Assembly: GCA_937138495.1 (NCBI GenBank)
Contig: CAKZPE010000078.1
Coordinates: forward strand, 1-63,260
Origin: an uncultured Oceanospirillaceae bacterium
GTDB lineage: Bacteria; Pseudomonadota; Gammaproteobacteria; Pseudomonadales; Balneatricaceae
DNA length: 63,260 bases
Reading direction: 5' to 3'
Positions within the stretch are counted from its first letter, which is position 1. The number at the start of each line of letters is the position of its first letter. The notes under the pieces were generated by a model. The model was not told where the DNA came from. It searched no databases and saw only the letters and a list, made by a program, of their open reading frames with translations. The position numbers and the translations under genes were made by a program. Shown in pieces: positions 44,867-54,544 of the stretch.

Positions 44867-46740
44867 CGCAGCTAATTCAACCTATTTGCTATCCTCAGCC
44901 CTGCTCTGACGAGTCCCCCGTTGGATATTTAATCAGAGTTTGCCAAGCAAATCAGTTTAATAATATTCGTTGGATGTACCCCGCTGAAGGTAAAGCATTT
45001 TCATTACGGCCTTCAGAAATATTGGAACGTTTGGTTAGTTCGCCCTGGACAGGGTTTGAGCAGATACAAGAAAGCATCTTACCGTTCAGCTCTCTGAGTC
45101 CAATTGAGCTGAATACCACGTCTTTAAGGTATTGCCCTGTTTGTATATCAGAGAAGCCGTACTTCCCTGTTAGCAGGCATGTGAAATGTACAACTGTTTG
45201 TACAGTTCATCGTTGCTGGCTTATTGATAGATGTTCCGAGTGCCGTGAATTAATGGAATATGGACGTTTAACGTCGATAACAGAGTGCCGTTGCGGGCAT
45301 CCGCTTAAGAATGCTGAGGTTAATAGCGTTCCAAAAGAGGTTGTAAGATTTCAAGAGTTTATTGATGGTGTTGAAGAGTATTCTGACACGGATAGTTTTT
45401 GGCTGGGTAAGGATCTTTGTCCTACAAACTTTGGGTTAAAGAAGAGAATTGAACTCGCTTTTGGTTTCACTCAATGGCAGCCAGTTGAAATGAATGCTTT
45501 TTCTAGATCTGGCACGTTTGCTGGATTTAGTGATATCGAAACAGCTAAGCCTTATGTGTTGGCTGCTGCAAAGGTTTTTTTCTCAGATAACGATAGGTTT
45601 ACACCATTTCTTCATCAGCTCCATCAACAGGTGTATGAGGATCAGGATGAGGGAGATAAGTTATTCAAACGATTCTATAAGTACTATTTTCGACACATAG
45701 GAGGAATGATAGATCCACTATATTCGTCGATGGAACGGTATATGAATCTCAACTGGCATTACTCTTTCTCTCAGAAAAACTCCCTTTTCAGTGACTCGAT
45801 GATAGAAGGTCATCATTGGATACCTCTTCAAGCCGCCTGTAAGCGGTTTGAATTAGGTAAGAAGGAATTGAGTAGAGCTATTCTAAGTAAATCAGTTAGA
45901 GCCAGAGAGAAGCACTACAGAGCCACTGATCGCACATTTACGCTGGTATATCAACCTGATGTCATGCGGTACGTATATGAGAGTGCAAACCTGGTAAACG
46001 GTGTAACGGCTGCTAGCATCTTGGGTGTGACTAAAAAGCAGTTTTATCAGTTAGTTGATAACCATGTCATTCAAGGGCAAGAACCTTCAAAGCTGAGTGG
46101 TAGCACTTGGAAGTTTGAGCGTAGCCATCTACAGGAGTTGCTGGAAAAATTTACGAAAGTGCTGCCTGTTCTTGATGACCGATATGTGCCCTTGTCTGAT
46201 GCTGTTAGAAAGGTTGGAAATAGAATCCCCTCTCCTTTTGTTTCACTGCTTCTTGCAATTGAGAAAGGTGATATTGAGGCAAAAGTTAATTCTCAGTCTG
46301 TGGGGTTGAGACAGCTATGCCTGTTAGAGTCTTCTTTAAAGGACTGGTATCAAAATCAAACCAGTAAAAATCGGCTATATACAGCGAGTGAGCTAGCTAC
46401 AGAGTTGCAGGTTTTACCTGATTTGATCTCTGGCTTGATACGGGTGAGCATTCTACATACATGCCATGTACCGGAAGTTTCAGCACAGAGAATCACAGGA
46501 CACTCAGTTCAACAGTTTAAAGATAGATATGTAATTCTGTCTAAGCTGGCTAAGTGTTCTGGCATGTCCTCTCAGAACATGAGGTCTGTAATCAAAGCCT
46601 GCAACATCTCGGCTATTGATGAAGACTGGGCTCTTGGTGAAGAGCTTTCAAACCGCGTCTACTATCGTCATGAACTGTTATCTAAGAAGGAGCTTGCGCC
46701 TTTGGTTGCTTCGATGAACGATTGGGAGTATTTGGACTGA
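44863..46740 (+). CDS. tniQ: TniQ/TnsD-family target-site selector
   Basis: 625 residues. The N-terminal TniQ domain has a zinc-ribbon array (Cys91/Cys94, Cys113/His116, Cys124/Cys127, Cys142/Cys144). A C-terminal half of about 350 residues carries several HTH-like segments (VTAASILGVTKKQFYQLVDN, YTASELATELQVLPDLISGL). Long TniQ proteins of this type (TnsD) bind a fixed attachment site. The element has no other TniQ or TnsE, so this protein probably recognises the gyrB 3' end. Confidence 0.9.
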   Translation: MTQLIQPICYPQPCSDESPVGYLIRVCQANQFNNIRWMYPAEGKAFSLRPSEILERLVSSPWTGFEQIQESILPFSSLSPIELNTTSLRYCPVCISEKPYFPVSRHVKCTTVCTVHRCWLIDRCSECRELMEYGRLTSITECRCGHPLKNAEVNSVPKEVVRFQEFIDGVEEYSDTDSFWLGKDLCPTNFGLKKRIELAFGFTQWQPVEMNAFSRSGTFAGFSDIETAKPYVLAAAKVFFSDNDRFTPFLHQLHQQVYEDQDEGDKLFKRFYKYYFRHIGGMIDPLYSSMERYMNLNWHYSFSQKNSLFSDSMIEGHHWIPLQAACKRFELGKKELSRAILSKSVRAREKHYRATDRTFTLVYQPDVMRYVYESANLVNGVTAASILGVTKKQFYQLVDNHVIQGQEPSKLSGSTWKFERSHLQELLEKFTKVLPVLDDRYVPLSDAVRKVGNRIPSPFVSLLLAIEKGDIEAKVNSQSVGLRQLCLLESSLKDWYQNQTSKNRLYTASELATELQVLPDLISGLIRVSILHTCHVPEVSAQRITGHSVQQFKDRYVILSKLAKCSGMSSQNMRSVIKACNISAIDEDWALGEELSNRVYYRHELLSKKELAPLVASMNDWEYLD

Positions 46741-47001
46741 TCTGTTTGGCACCGCTTAAAAGTGGAAAGATTGGCGAACGTGAATTTTAAAAATCGAAGG
46801 CTTTTTTGTAAGCTATTAATATTAAAGGTAAAGAATAGATCTTTGTCGGCTTTTTAAAAGTGGAAGGATGAGTGTCTTCATTGAAGGTACGTATCTATGA
46901 ACTTCTTTTCCCATACAAACTAGGTCTCTTAGTGAGTTCGACTTTCAGTACATTTTTATGCTGTAACTATCGCCTGAATCGAGTTATAGCTATTGATCTA
47001 G

Positions 47002-47847
47002 CTATTGTTGTTCCTCACTTATCTGCTTTTCTTTTAGCTTTGTATCTAGATAGGTTCTAGCTAGCATTGTACGAACCATCCAAATAAGCTCTTGTAAGAA
47101 TACGATCATCATCACTAACAACAGAATTGCTGCGTACCAGAAAGATCTTTGCTGTTGGAGAGTCTCTTGTATGAATTTAGCATCTTCTTTACTCGTAAAA
47201 GATTTGCAAAGGATATCAATGCTATCTGATGTAAGACTGGTAAGATCAGCTAATTCTGCTCTTGTCTGCTGTTGACAGTCTGCCTTTTCAAAATGCCATT
47301 TATTCCTCTCTTTAAGTACTACAGAGAAGGATACGTTGGATACACTGTTTCCATTCAACGCCACCCAATCTGATTCAGCTTTGAGTTTGATAATTGCGCT
47401 ATCGTTTGTCGTCAGAAATAGTAAAGGTTGTACCGCCCAAATTACGATTAGGATGAAAGTAATGGGGATTGCTAGAAAGAATTTATTGAGCTTTTGAACT
47501 TCGGTTTTCTCATAGTCAAAACTATTGCGTAGCCCTGCGAATTTTCTGATATCCAGTTCGTTGCTATCGAGCCAGCTTTGAAATAAGTGTATTTCTTTTA
47601 GTGATTTGGTTCGTATATTGAAAAGGGCATTAAATCTTTCAACGTCAATTCTCTCCTTCCAGAAACTATTCAGCTTATCATCATGAAATGCTGAACCACC
47701 TATGAGTAGTGCATACAGTCTACTCATAAGGTTGTAAGAGCTTCCTGATCGTACATGGAAAAACCTTGCTGCAACTATAGATAGACATACAGTTGGCACC
47801 CATACAGGGATATTGGTAATGAAGCTTATTAATGTTAGGTCTTTCAT
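47002..47847 (-). CDS. two-TM membrane protein, DUF6216-like
   Basis: 281 residues from MKDLTLISFITN (47847). Hydrophobic helices lie near 5-28 and 245-270, with another around 125-150 (FFLAIPITFILIVIWAVQPLLFL). The overall pattern recalls DUF6216 proteins, which I can only suggest. It is cargo converging on tniQ, with 261 bp between the two stops that hold no supported gene. Role unknown. Confidence 0.65.
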   Translation of the reverse strand: MKDLTLISFITNIPVWVPTVCLSIVAARFFHVRSGSSYNLMSRLYALLIGGSAFHDDKLNSFWKERIDVERFNALFNIRTKSLKEIHLFQSWLDSNELDIRKFAGLRNSFDYEKTEVQKLNKFFLAIPITFILIVIWAVQPLLFLTTNDSAIIKLKAESDWVALNGNSVSNVSFSVVLKERNKWHFEKADCQQQTRAELADLTSLTSDSIDILCKSFTSKEDAKFIQETLQQQRSFWYAAILLLVMMIVFLQELIWMVRTMLARTYLDTKLKEKQISEEQQ

Positions 47848-47926
47848 GGTGTGCTTTCTGTGCAACAGTAATCCAGCGCTATTCGCTAGCGTTAGCTATC
47901 CGTCTTAGATGTGATATCTAATAGTT

Positions 47927-48160
47927 TCAGGCATGATTTAGCCATACTTTATCTTCATCGGTGATGGCAAAGCAATGCTGGGGGCTAGCTGCAAGCAAGG
48001 CAGCAAGCTCTTCTTCAACGGAAAGCCTTGATAGTACAATCTGGTTATACTGAGCTTCCATCCTAATGATACTTAGTTCAGCGAAACCCGATTCATTAAG
48101 AATGACCTTTGGAATAATTAGCAAGGCTGAATCGTCAGACTTTTTTAATTTAATTACCAT
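47927..48160 (-). CDS. AbrB/MazE-like antitoxin-type protein, orphan
   Basis: 77 residues from the ATG at 48160 (AGGTG upstream; an alternative ATG is at 48169). MVIKLKKSDDSALLIIPKVILNESGF is the swapped-hairpin AbrB/MazE DNA-binding start. No MazF/PemK-type toxin gene is adjacent; the following same-strand gene is the membrane protein. It may be a solitary regulator or a left-over antitoxin. The 48161-48432 gap to the ABC transporter gene shows no gene. Confidence 0.7.
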   Translation of the reverse strand: MVIKLKKSDDSALLIIPKVILNESGFAELSIIRMEAQYNQIVLSRLSVEEELAALLAASPQHCFAITDEDKVWLNHA

Positions 48161-48432
48161 ACGTGCCATCACCTATTCAATTCAATACATAGCATATATT
48201 GTAGCCTAATTGAGAACATAGAATGTATGAGGAATTGAGGTAAAGCTAGTAAGCATCATTTCCTCATAGCATCAAAAAACAGTTAGATTATGCTGTTTTT
48301 GTTTGGAGTTTTCTAGTTTAGACTGGAGCGGTTTAAGAGGAAGATAGCGTAATCTTGTCACTTAAGGAGCTATTTATAGAATACAGTATTACTATTTAAA
48401 TTAGCTATTGATTTTATCCAACGTATAATTAT

Positions 48433-50610
48433 TTATTCTTTATTTTGTATATTCCAGAGATAACTATACCTTCCATCACTAGAAATTAGTTCGGAGTGAG
48501 AGCCTTTTTCAATAATTGATCCATCTTCCATTACAATAATATTATCACACATATGCATGACGTTTAAACGATGTGCTATTATAATGACAGTTCTATCTTT
48601 ACATATATATGGTAGCCTTTTTAAAATTTCTGATTCACTTTCATAGTCTAAAGCTGATGTTGCTTCATCGAATATTAATATCTTGGGATCTGATATTAAT
48701 GCACGTGCGATCGCAATTCTTTGCTTTTGACCTCCAGATAAAAAGCTTCCATTTTCGCCTACTTGCGAATCCAGTCCTAATGGTAGCTCATTGATAAAAC
48801 TACTAGAGCCAGAAAGGTGAACCGCTTGTTCTATATCAATAGAGCTATAATTATTATGTCCCATAATTATATTATCACGTATTGTCCCATTGAATAGAAA
48901 ACTATCTTGTAAAACTACGCCAATCTGCTTTCTTAGTATAGCTGGTTCAACCATTGCTAAATCTATACCATCTAAAAATACTTGTCCACTTTGTGGCTCA
49001 TAAAATCTTTGTATAAGTTTAGTTATTGTACTTTTACCAGAGCCTGAGCTGCCTGTTATACCAATAACTTCATTTGGCATAATAGTTAAATCAATTCTTT
49101 TTAGTATTTCAGGGCCGTCATCATAACGAAATAATACTTTTTGAAAATTAATCTCTCCTGATATTTTTTCTAACGATGACTTGCCAGAGTTAAGAGATAA
49201 TTCGACAGACTCATTTAAAATTTCCCCTAGTCTTTTAATAGAAACAGTCGTATGTTGAAAATCTTGCCAAACCTGAGCTAGTCTTAAGATTGGCATAGTT
49301 ACATGGCCTGCAAGCATATTAAAGGCGACTAATTCTCCCACTGACAACGTTGAGTCTAAAACTAATTGGACACCAAACCATAATATTATTGCAGAAGAAA
49401 TTTTTTGTACTAGACCTATAACACCACCGCCAATATGGTTAAGCATATTTGATCTGAAATTGGCTTTAAGAGATAGGGCCAAGTGCTCATTCCATCTTTT
49501 AATAAAATTATTACTTATCCCTAATGATTTTATTGTTTCAATTCCTGCAACAGTCTCAGTTAAGTAAGCAGTATTACTTGCGTTTGTCTCATATTGAGTA
49601 GTGATGCGTTTTCTCAGTAGTGGTCCAATAGTAAGCCATATACATAAAAAAATTATTAGAGTAGCTAATACTATCCACGCTAAATCACTGGCATAGCTAA
49701 ACATGAAAGCTAAAAATACACTAATAAAAACTAAATCAACACATAGCATTAATGCAGATCCTGTTAGAAAATTACGGATATGATCTAATTCTCTAACCCT
49801 AGCTATAATATCTCCTGATTTACGATTGCTGAAATAGCTCAAAGGCAATGAAATTAAATGCTGATATAGCTTTGCTGAAAGCTCGGAGTTAACTCCACTA
49901 GCTAAATGAGAAAAAATTGTTGATCTAAAATATTGCATTAAAGGATCAAAAATAGCTATTGCTAATAAGGCTATTGCTAGAACATCTAGACTTTGTAAAC
50001 TACGACTTACTAAAACTGTATCAATAACAACTTGAAATATTTTTGGTGATGCAAGTGCAAAAATTTGTATTAATATTGATGCTGCAATTACTTTTTTAAA
50101 TCGTGGTAAATGTTTAAGTATTGAAGGGATAAACCAGTCAAAGCTGTATTTTGATTTTGTTTTATAATTTAAACTATTTCGTGCAAGTAAAATAGCATTT
50201 GATTCAAACTGCTCTTCAAATGACTTTTTATCTAGCCAAGTTGAGATATTAGAGATAGGGTTATAAATTTTAATTTCAGTATTTGTTAACTCTTCAACTA
50301 CATAATAAATGTTTTCTCTTTTAACTAGGAAAGGTATTGAAAAGTTAGTGAAATGTGTGTTTTTAATTTTAATAAGTTCAGCTTTGATTTTTATTTTTTG
50401 AGCGCAACGAATTATATCATTGCTTTCGAATGCTCCTTCATATTTTCCATGAAAGAAGTAAATATTATTAGGTGTTGCAGGTATATTTAAGATTTTTGCT
50501 GATTTTACTAATGCCATTAATCCAGAGTCTTGGTGAGGCTCTTGAATATTAGCCATAGATTCTAGAATTGATGTACTAGAAATATTATGTTTGCTCATGC
50601 TATCGCTCAT
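48433..50610 (-). CDS. type I secretion ABC transporter (HlyB/RtxB-like)
   Basis: 725 residues in the HlyB order. An N-terminal C39-like domain (about 25-140) lacks the catalytic Cys (HQDSGLMALVKSAK) and so is non-proteolytic. The six-TM domain (160-450) and ATPase follow, with GSSGSGKST, LSGGQKQRIAIARA, ILIFDEATSALD and IIAHRL intact. It overlaps the hlyD-like stop by 11 bp. With the second ABC protein (51982-54129) it probably forms a heterodimer, as RtxB/RtxE do in Vibrio MARTX export. Confidence 0.9.
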   Translation of the reverse strand: MSDSMSKHNISSTSILESMANIQEPHQDSGLMALVKSAKILNIPATPNNIYFFHGKYEGAFESNDIIRCAQKIKIKAELIKIKNTHFTNFSIPFLVKRENIYYVVEELTNTEIKIYNPISNISTWLDKKSFEEQFESNAILLARNSLNYKTKSKYSFDWFIPSILKHLPRFKKVIAASILIQIFALASPKIFQVVIDTVLVSRSLQSLDVLAIALLAIAIFDPLMQYFRSTIFSHLASGVNSELSAKLYQHLISLPLSYFSNRKSGDIIARVRELDHIRNFLTGSALMLCVDLVFISVFLAFMFSYASDLAWIVLATLIIFLCIWLTIGPLLRKRITTQYETNASNTAYLTETVAGIETIKSLGISNNFIKRWNEHLALSLKANFRSNMLNHIGGGVIGLVQKISSAIILWFGVQLVLDSTLSVGELVAFNMLAGHVTMPILRLAQVWQDFQHTTVSIKRLGEILNESVELSLNSGKSSLEKISGEINFQKVLFRYDDGPEILKRIDLTIMPNEVIGITGSSGSGKSTITKLIQRFYEPQSGQVFLDGIDLAMVEPAILRKQIGVVLQDSFLFNGTIRDNIIMGHNNYSSIDIEQAVHLSGSSSFINELPLGLDSQVGENGSFLSGGQKQRIAIARALISDPKILIFDEATSALDYESESEILKRLPYICKDRTVIIIAHRLNVMHMCDNIIVMEDGSIIEKGSHSELISSDGRYSYLWNIQNKE

Positions 50611-51952
50611 TTAAAGATTCTGACTGGTATTCTTTTAGTGGGCTGAGTAAGTAACTAATTATTCTTCGTTCACCCGTTTTTATCTCTGCAGTTATTCTCA
50701 TTCCTGGAGTAATCTTTAACTTATTGCTTGATAGTTCTAACTGAGCCTTTGCTAAATAGACGAGGCCAAGATTATCTATTTCTACCGAGTCTTTTGATAC
50801 AAAGCTTACTTCTCCATTAATAGTTCCATACTTTGTATAAGGAAAGCTTTCGACTTTAATTTTTAACTTCTGACCAACTTTTATGAAAGCTACATCTTTA
50901 TTGAGAATCATCATTTCAGCTAATAAATGATCGTTTTCAGGTACAATAACTAGTAAGTTTTGGGCAGCTTGGACTACAGCACCTTGCGTACGTAAGCTGA
51001 GCTCTTGTACTATACCGTTCACTGGTGAGCGCACATGCATTTTGCGAGCTTCTTCGTTAGCTTGTACTAATTGCTGTTGTAGGTCAGAAAGTTGATTTTG
51101 CTCTGTCACAAGACGTTCTAGTAATAGCTTTTTATTATCTTGAATTAACTCATCTTTTCTTCGAATTAATACATTTTCTTCAGCGCGTAAGCCTGCAATA
51201 GAAGCTAAAGTTTCACTTGCATCTCTTTTAAGTTCAATCTCCTCACGTTTTAGCTGCAAATAATCATTTTTAGGCAGGAATCCATTTTGAAAAAGCTTGG
51301 TACGGCCATCTAGTCTTTCTTTAGCATTTGCTATTAATTGATTTGTATCATGAACAACTTGAAAAGAAGCTTCTTGACGTCTTTGACTTTCTACTATTTG
51401 TGTATCAAGAGTTCGAATTTGTGAGTCGTAGCTTTTATATTCACTTATGAGAAATTCTTTTTCCCTAGTTCTTTGCTCTTCTGATAGACCTGATGGTGGA
51501 TAGTAGTTATCTAAGGGGGAGTCTGTTAGTAAAGCTTTGACGCGAGAAATTTCTAGTTTTTTTGCTAAGATTTGATCTTGCAAACGTTTTTTTTCCACAG
51601 CTGAGATGGTTGGATTTAATTCTATTAAAACTTGATTTTTTATAACTTTCTCACCATCTTTTACGTTTATAGCCTTTACCTCTGCAAGGCTTGGTGCTTG
51701 AATTGTTTTACTTCCTTGACTAAGAATCAATTTTCCTTCAGCAGAAGCAATTACTTCAATCTTTCCAAGAATTGACCAGGTTAATGTAAGTAAAACTAAA
51801 AAAATTATTGAAAAAACAAAAAACCTTGCCACTGTTGCAGGAGGACGTTTTAAAATCTCTAAATGCTCTGGTAAAAATTCTAGCTCAACATTTTTTTGAG
51901 GTAAGTTTTTTAAGATGTTTTTTTTATTTTTCATAATACTACTATTTCTCAT
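50600..51952 (-). CDS. type I secretion periplasmic adaptor (HlyD-like)
   Basis: 450 residues. It has a short cytoplasmic start, a membrane helix near 45-67 (FFVFSIIFLVLLTLTWSILG), a barrel-sandwich half (EVIASAEGKLILSQGSKTIQ), long coiled-coil helices (about 120-300) and a closing lipoyl/beta-barrel part (MHVRSPVNGIVQELSLRTQG). It connects the ABC transporter to a TolC channel, which is not encoded here. The start may be the ATG at 51934. Confidence 0.9.
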   Translation of the reverse strand: MRNSSIMKNKKNILKNLPQKNVELEFLPEHLEILKRPPATVARFFVFSIIFLVLLTLTWSILGKIEVIASAEGKLILSQGSKTIQAPSLAEVKAINVKDGEKVIKNQVLIELNPTISAVEKKRLQDQILAKKLEISRVKALLTDSPLDNYYPPSGLSEEQRTREKEFLISEYKSYDSQIRTLDTQIVESQRRQEASFQVVHDTNQLIANAKERLDGRTKLFQNGFLPKNDYLQLKREEIELKRDASETLASIAGLRAEENVLIRRKDELIQDNKKLLLERLVTEQNQLSDLQQQLVQANEEARKMHVRSPVNGIVQELSLRTQGAVVQAAQNLLVIVPENDHLLAEMMILNKDVAFIKVGQKLKIKVESFPYTKYGTINGEVSFVSKDSVEIDNLGLVYLAKAQLELSSNKLKITPGMRITAEIKTGERRIISYLLSPLKEYQSESLNER

Positions 51953-51981
51953 AAGTTAAGATAGATAGTTTAATAGTTCTA

Positions 51982-54129
51982 TTACTTCTCCTTTAATGAT
52001 AAACTAGAGGATTGCAAACGCCATAAACGTTGATACATACCAGAATTAATTTTTAATAGATCTTGATGAGATCCTGTTTCGACTATTTGACCGTTGTTCA
52101 AAACATAAATTTGGTCACAATCAACTACTGTTGATAGTCTATGTGCAATATAGATAATAGTTCGCTGATGACGTATAGACTCCATATTTTCATGAATGAG
52201 CCTTTGAGACTCATCATCTAATGCTGAAGTCGCTTCGTCAAAAATTATTACTTTTGGGTCACTAATTAGACATCTGGCAATTGCAATCCTTTGCCGCTGC
52301 CCGCCTGATAATGACTGCCCTCCTTCAGATATTACTGTGTCATATCCATCTTTCAATTTGAGTATGAAGTCATGTGATCCTGACATTTTAGAGGCTGCAA
52401 CTACCTCCTCCAAACTTGCAGAAGGATTATGAATTGAGATGTTTTCACGAACAGTTTTGTTAAAAAGAAAGTTATCCTGTAGAACAATTCCGATATGTTT
52501 TCTAAGACTTTCAGGATTAATTTCAGTTATATTAACACTATCTAGAGTGATGCTCCCTTGCTCAGGTATATATAGCTTCTGTATTAATCTGGCAATGGTG
52601 CTCTTACCTGATCCAGAGGGGCCAACAAATGCTATCATTTTTCCATTTGGGATCTTTATATTAAAGTTATTAATAATAGGGCTTAATTGTGGTTCATATC
52701 TAAATGTTACTTGATTAAATGCTATATCTCCTTTTATATCTTTTATATTTTTATTCTGATCTTGGTTTACTTCTCTAGTATGATTTAAAACATCTCCTAG
52801 CCTATCTAAAGATACCTTTGCTTGGACGAAGTCGCGCCACAATTCTGTTAGTCTTATAATAGGTTGGCTGACATGGTTAGCCATCATGTTAAAAGCAATT
52901 AATTGTCCTATAGAAATTTCAAGATTGATTACTAGTTTACTACCAATCCATAATACTAAAACCATTGTTACTTTCTGTATTATTTGGACTATCATACTAG
53001 AAAGTGCCATCATATTTTGGACTTTATAGTTTGAATAAACAAAGTCTTTTGTTTGGTATTCCCATTTGCGTATTATTCTCGGCTCTAATGAAAGTGATTT
53101 TACTGTTTCTATTCCTATTAGAGTTTCAGTTAAAAAAGACGTATTAATGGCAGCGTCACGATATAGTATCTCAATTTGCTTTTGTAATGGTGCTGTAATT
53201 AACCAGGAGAAAGTGATATAGCAAGGTATTGATAATGCAACTATTAGTGTTAGAAATGGAGAATAATAATACATGACCATAAAGAAAATTATAGAAAAGC
53301 TTAAGTCTATTATTAATGTGTTAGCAGATCCTGTAATAAATTCTCTTATAGAGTTAAGTTCATTTACTCTTGTGACAGTAATACCAATACTACGTGATTT
53401 AAAATATATAAGCGGCAGTTCTAGAAGATGTTTATAAAGTTTGCTGCCAAGCTTTGTATCAATTTTTGTTGCAGTGTGATTTGCTAAGTATTGCCTTAAT
53501 GTTTTTTGAGTTATTTCTAAAAATGACACAAAAATAAGAACGAAAATTAATACATCTAATGTTGAAAGTGCATTGTGTACTATTACTTTATCGAATATTA
53601 CTTGAAAAAAAAGTGGAGTGATGAGGGCTAAAAATTCGATAATAACTGATGCCGCAAGTATCTCAATTGCAATACATTTATGCTCAAAAAGTTCTGGTAT
53701 AAACCATTTTATATCAAAGCTTTTTAATAAATTATTTTTTACTTTTATTTTTAGATATGTATTACTCCATATATCATTGAATGCTTCTTCTTTTATAACT
53801 TGGGGTGTGGTCGATCTAGTTGATTTTATAAGATATTCATCTTTCGATTTGCTGGATAAAATCATCCATTCATTAGTAGAGCTACTATAAAAAACTAATG
53901 GCAAAATGCTATCATTTATAGATTCTTTTTTCATGGACCCATATGATGCTTTGCATTTTAAACAGTTTAATACTTCTTTATATATGGTTTTTAATGGTAG
54001 CTTATCTTTATTGTTTAATATTCTATCTAGGTCTTTTTGACAGTAGTCATTAATTTGATTTAATTTACACCAGATTAAAAAGCATTCAATCAAAGACCTA
54101 AATTCTTCAGATTTATTGCTATTACCCAT
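51982..54129 (-). CDS. second type I secretion ABC transporter (HlyB/RtxE-like)
   Basis: 715 residues from ATG 54129, which has AGAGG upstream; the longer frame lacks an RBS. It has a degenerate N-terminal C39-like domain, six TM helices (about 155-430), and an ATPase with GPSGSGKSTIARLIQK, LSGGQRQRIAIARC, VIIFDEATSALDDES and IAHRLS. It is similar in length to, but clearly diverged from, the other ABC gene of the operon, so it is a second functional half, not a recent duplicate. Confidence 0.9.
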   Translation of the reverse strand: MGNSNKSEEFRSLIECFLIWCKLNQINDYCQKDLDRILNNKDKLPLKTIYKEVLNCLKCKASYGSMKKESINDSILPLVFYSSSTNEWMILSSKSKDEYLIKSTRSTTPQVIKEEAFNDIWSNTYLKIKVKNNLLKSFDIKWFIPELFEHKCIAIEILAASVIIEFLALITPLFFQVIFDKVIVHNALSTLDVLIFVLIFVSFLEITQKTLRQYLANHTATKIDTKLGSKLYKHLLELPLIYFKSRSIGITVTRVNELNSIREFITGSANTLIIDLSFSIIFFMVMYYYSPFLTLIVALSIPCYITFSWLITAPLQKQIEILYRDAAINTSFLTETLIGIETVKSLSLEPRIIRKWEYQTKDFVYSNYKVQNMMALSSMIVQIIQKVTMVLVLWIGSKLVINLEISIGQLIAFNMMANHVSQPIIRLTELWRDFVQAKVSLDRLGDVLNHTREVNQDQNKNIKDIKGDIAFNQVTFRYEPQLSPIINNFNIKIPNGKMIAFVGPSGSGKSTIARLIQKLYIPEQGSITLDSVNITEINPESLRKHIGIVLQDNFLFNKTVRENISIHNPSASLEEVVAASKMSGSHDFILKLKDGYDTVISEGGQSLSGGQRQRIAIARCLISDPKVIIFDEATSALDDESQRLIHENMESIRHQRTIIYIAHRLSTVVDCDQIYVLNNGQIVETGSHQDLLKINSGMYQRLWRLQSSSLSLKEK

Positions 54130-54163
54130 TAAATACCTCTTTACAAACAACACAGATGAAATT

Positions 54164-54198
54164 GGCTTTCATAGGTATTATTTAGGCCTATGAAAGCC
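54164..54198 (-). terminator. perfect hairpin after the tail-chaperone-like gene
   Basis: Stem GGCTTTCATAGG / CCTATGAAAGCC, 12 bp perfect, 11-base loop, between 54208 (gene end) and 54129 (next start). On the minus strand it is not followed by a T run, so attenuation or 3'-end protection is more likely than full termination. Confidence 0.7.
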
Positions 54199-54207
54199 TA
54201 AACTGAA

Positions 54208-54471
54208 TTATATATTTGGTTCCTCACCTTCCAATAAAGAAACAAAATAGCTTTGTATCTTTATAAAGTCATAAATATCCATTTTATCTATGGTTTTTAC
54301 ATCTAGACCGGTTGATATCTGTGTTAGTGTTAAAACTAGCTCTTCTTGCATACCCTGAGCTTTGACAGCTGCTTTTCTTAGGTCACCTGCAGTTAATCTT
54401 TTTAATGTAACGCTAGTAATTGTTTTTTCACCTACAGTTATTGGATATTTTAAATTATAAGTTTTAGGCAT
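54208..54471 (-). CDS. phage tail assembly chaperone-like protein (gpE/gp41 type)
   Basis: 87 residues matching the Phage_TAC_7 pattern of P2 gpE and Mu gp41: KTYNLKYPITVGEKTITSVT, LKRLTAGDLRKA, ISTGLDVKTIDKMDIYDFIK. In phages such proteins bind the tape-measure protein during tail assembly. No other phage gene is near. It lies inside the RTX secretion operon, framed by two strong hairpins, so a chaperone role for the RTX protein is a reasonable guess (inference). Confidence 0.8.
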   Translation of the reverse strand: MPKTYNLKYPITVGEKTITSVTLKRLTAGDLRKAAVKAQGMQEELVLTLTQISTGLDVKTIDKMDIYDFIKIQSYFVSLLEGEEPNI

Positions 54472-54502
54472 TTTTTTATCCTTTATAATTTTAATTGTTG
54501 GT

Positions 54503-54532
54503 CCTAACCTGTATCAAAAGATACAGGTTAGG
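54503..54532 (-). terminator. perfect hairpin between RTX gene and tail-chaperone-like gene
   Basis: Stem CCTAACCTGTATC / GATACAGGTTAGG, 13 bp perfect, AAAA loop, 12 bp after the RTX stop. It would let the secreted protein be made in excess over the downstream export genes, either by partial termination or by stabilising the upstream mRNA. Confidence 0.75.
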
Positions 54533-54544
54533 CTTTAGCATAGA

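Noticed and set aside
46872..47060. 62-codon plus-strand frame with a GTG start and hydrophobic residues
   Set aside because: It overlaps the 3' end of the convergent membrane-protein gene, has a weak start and no neighbour in an operon.
54208..54471. Whole prophage considered because of the tail-chaperone-like protein
   Set aside because: No capsid, portal, terminase, tape-measure or integrase gene occurs anywhere nearby.
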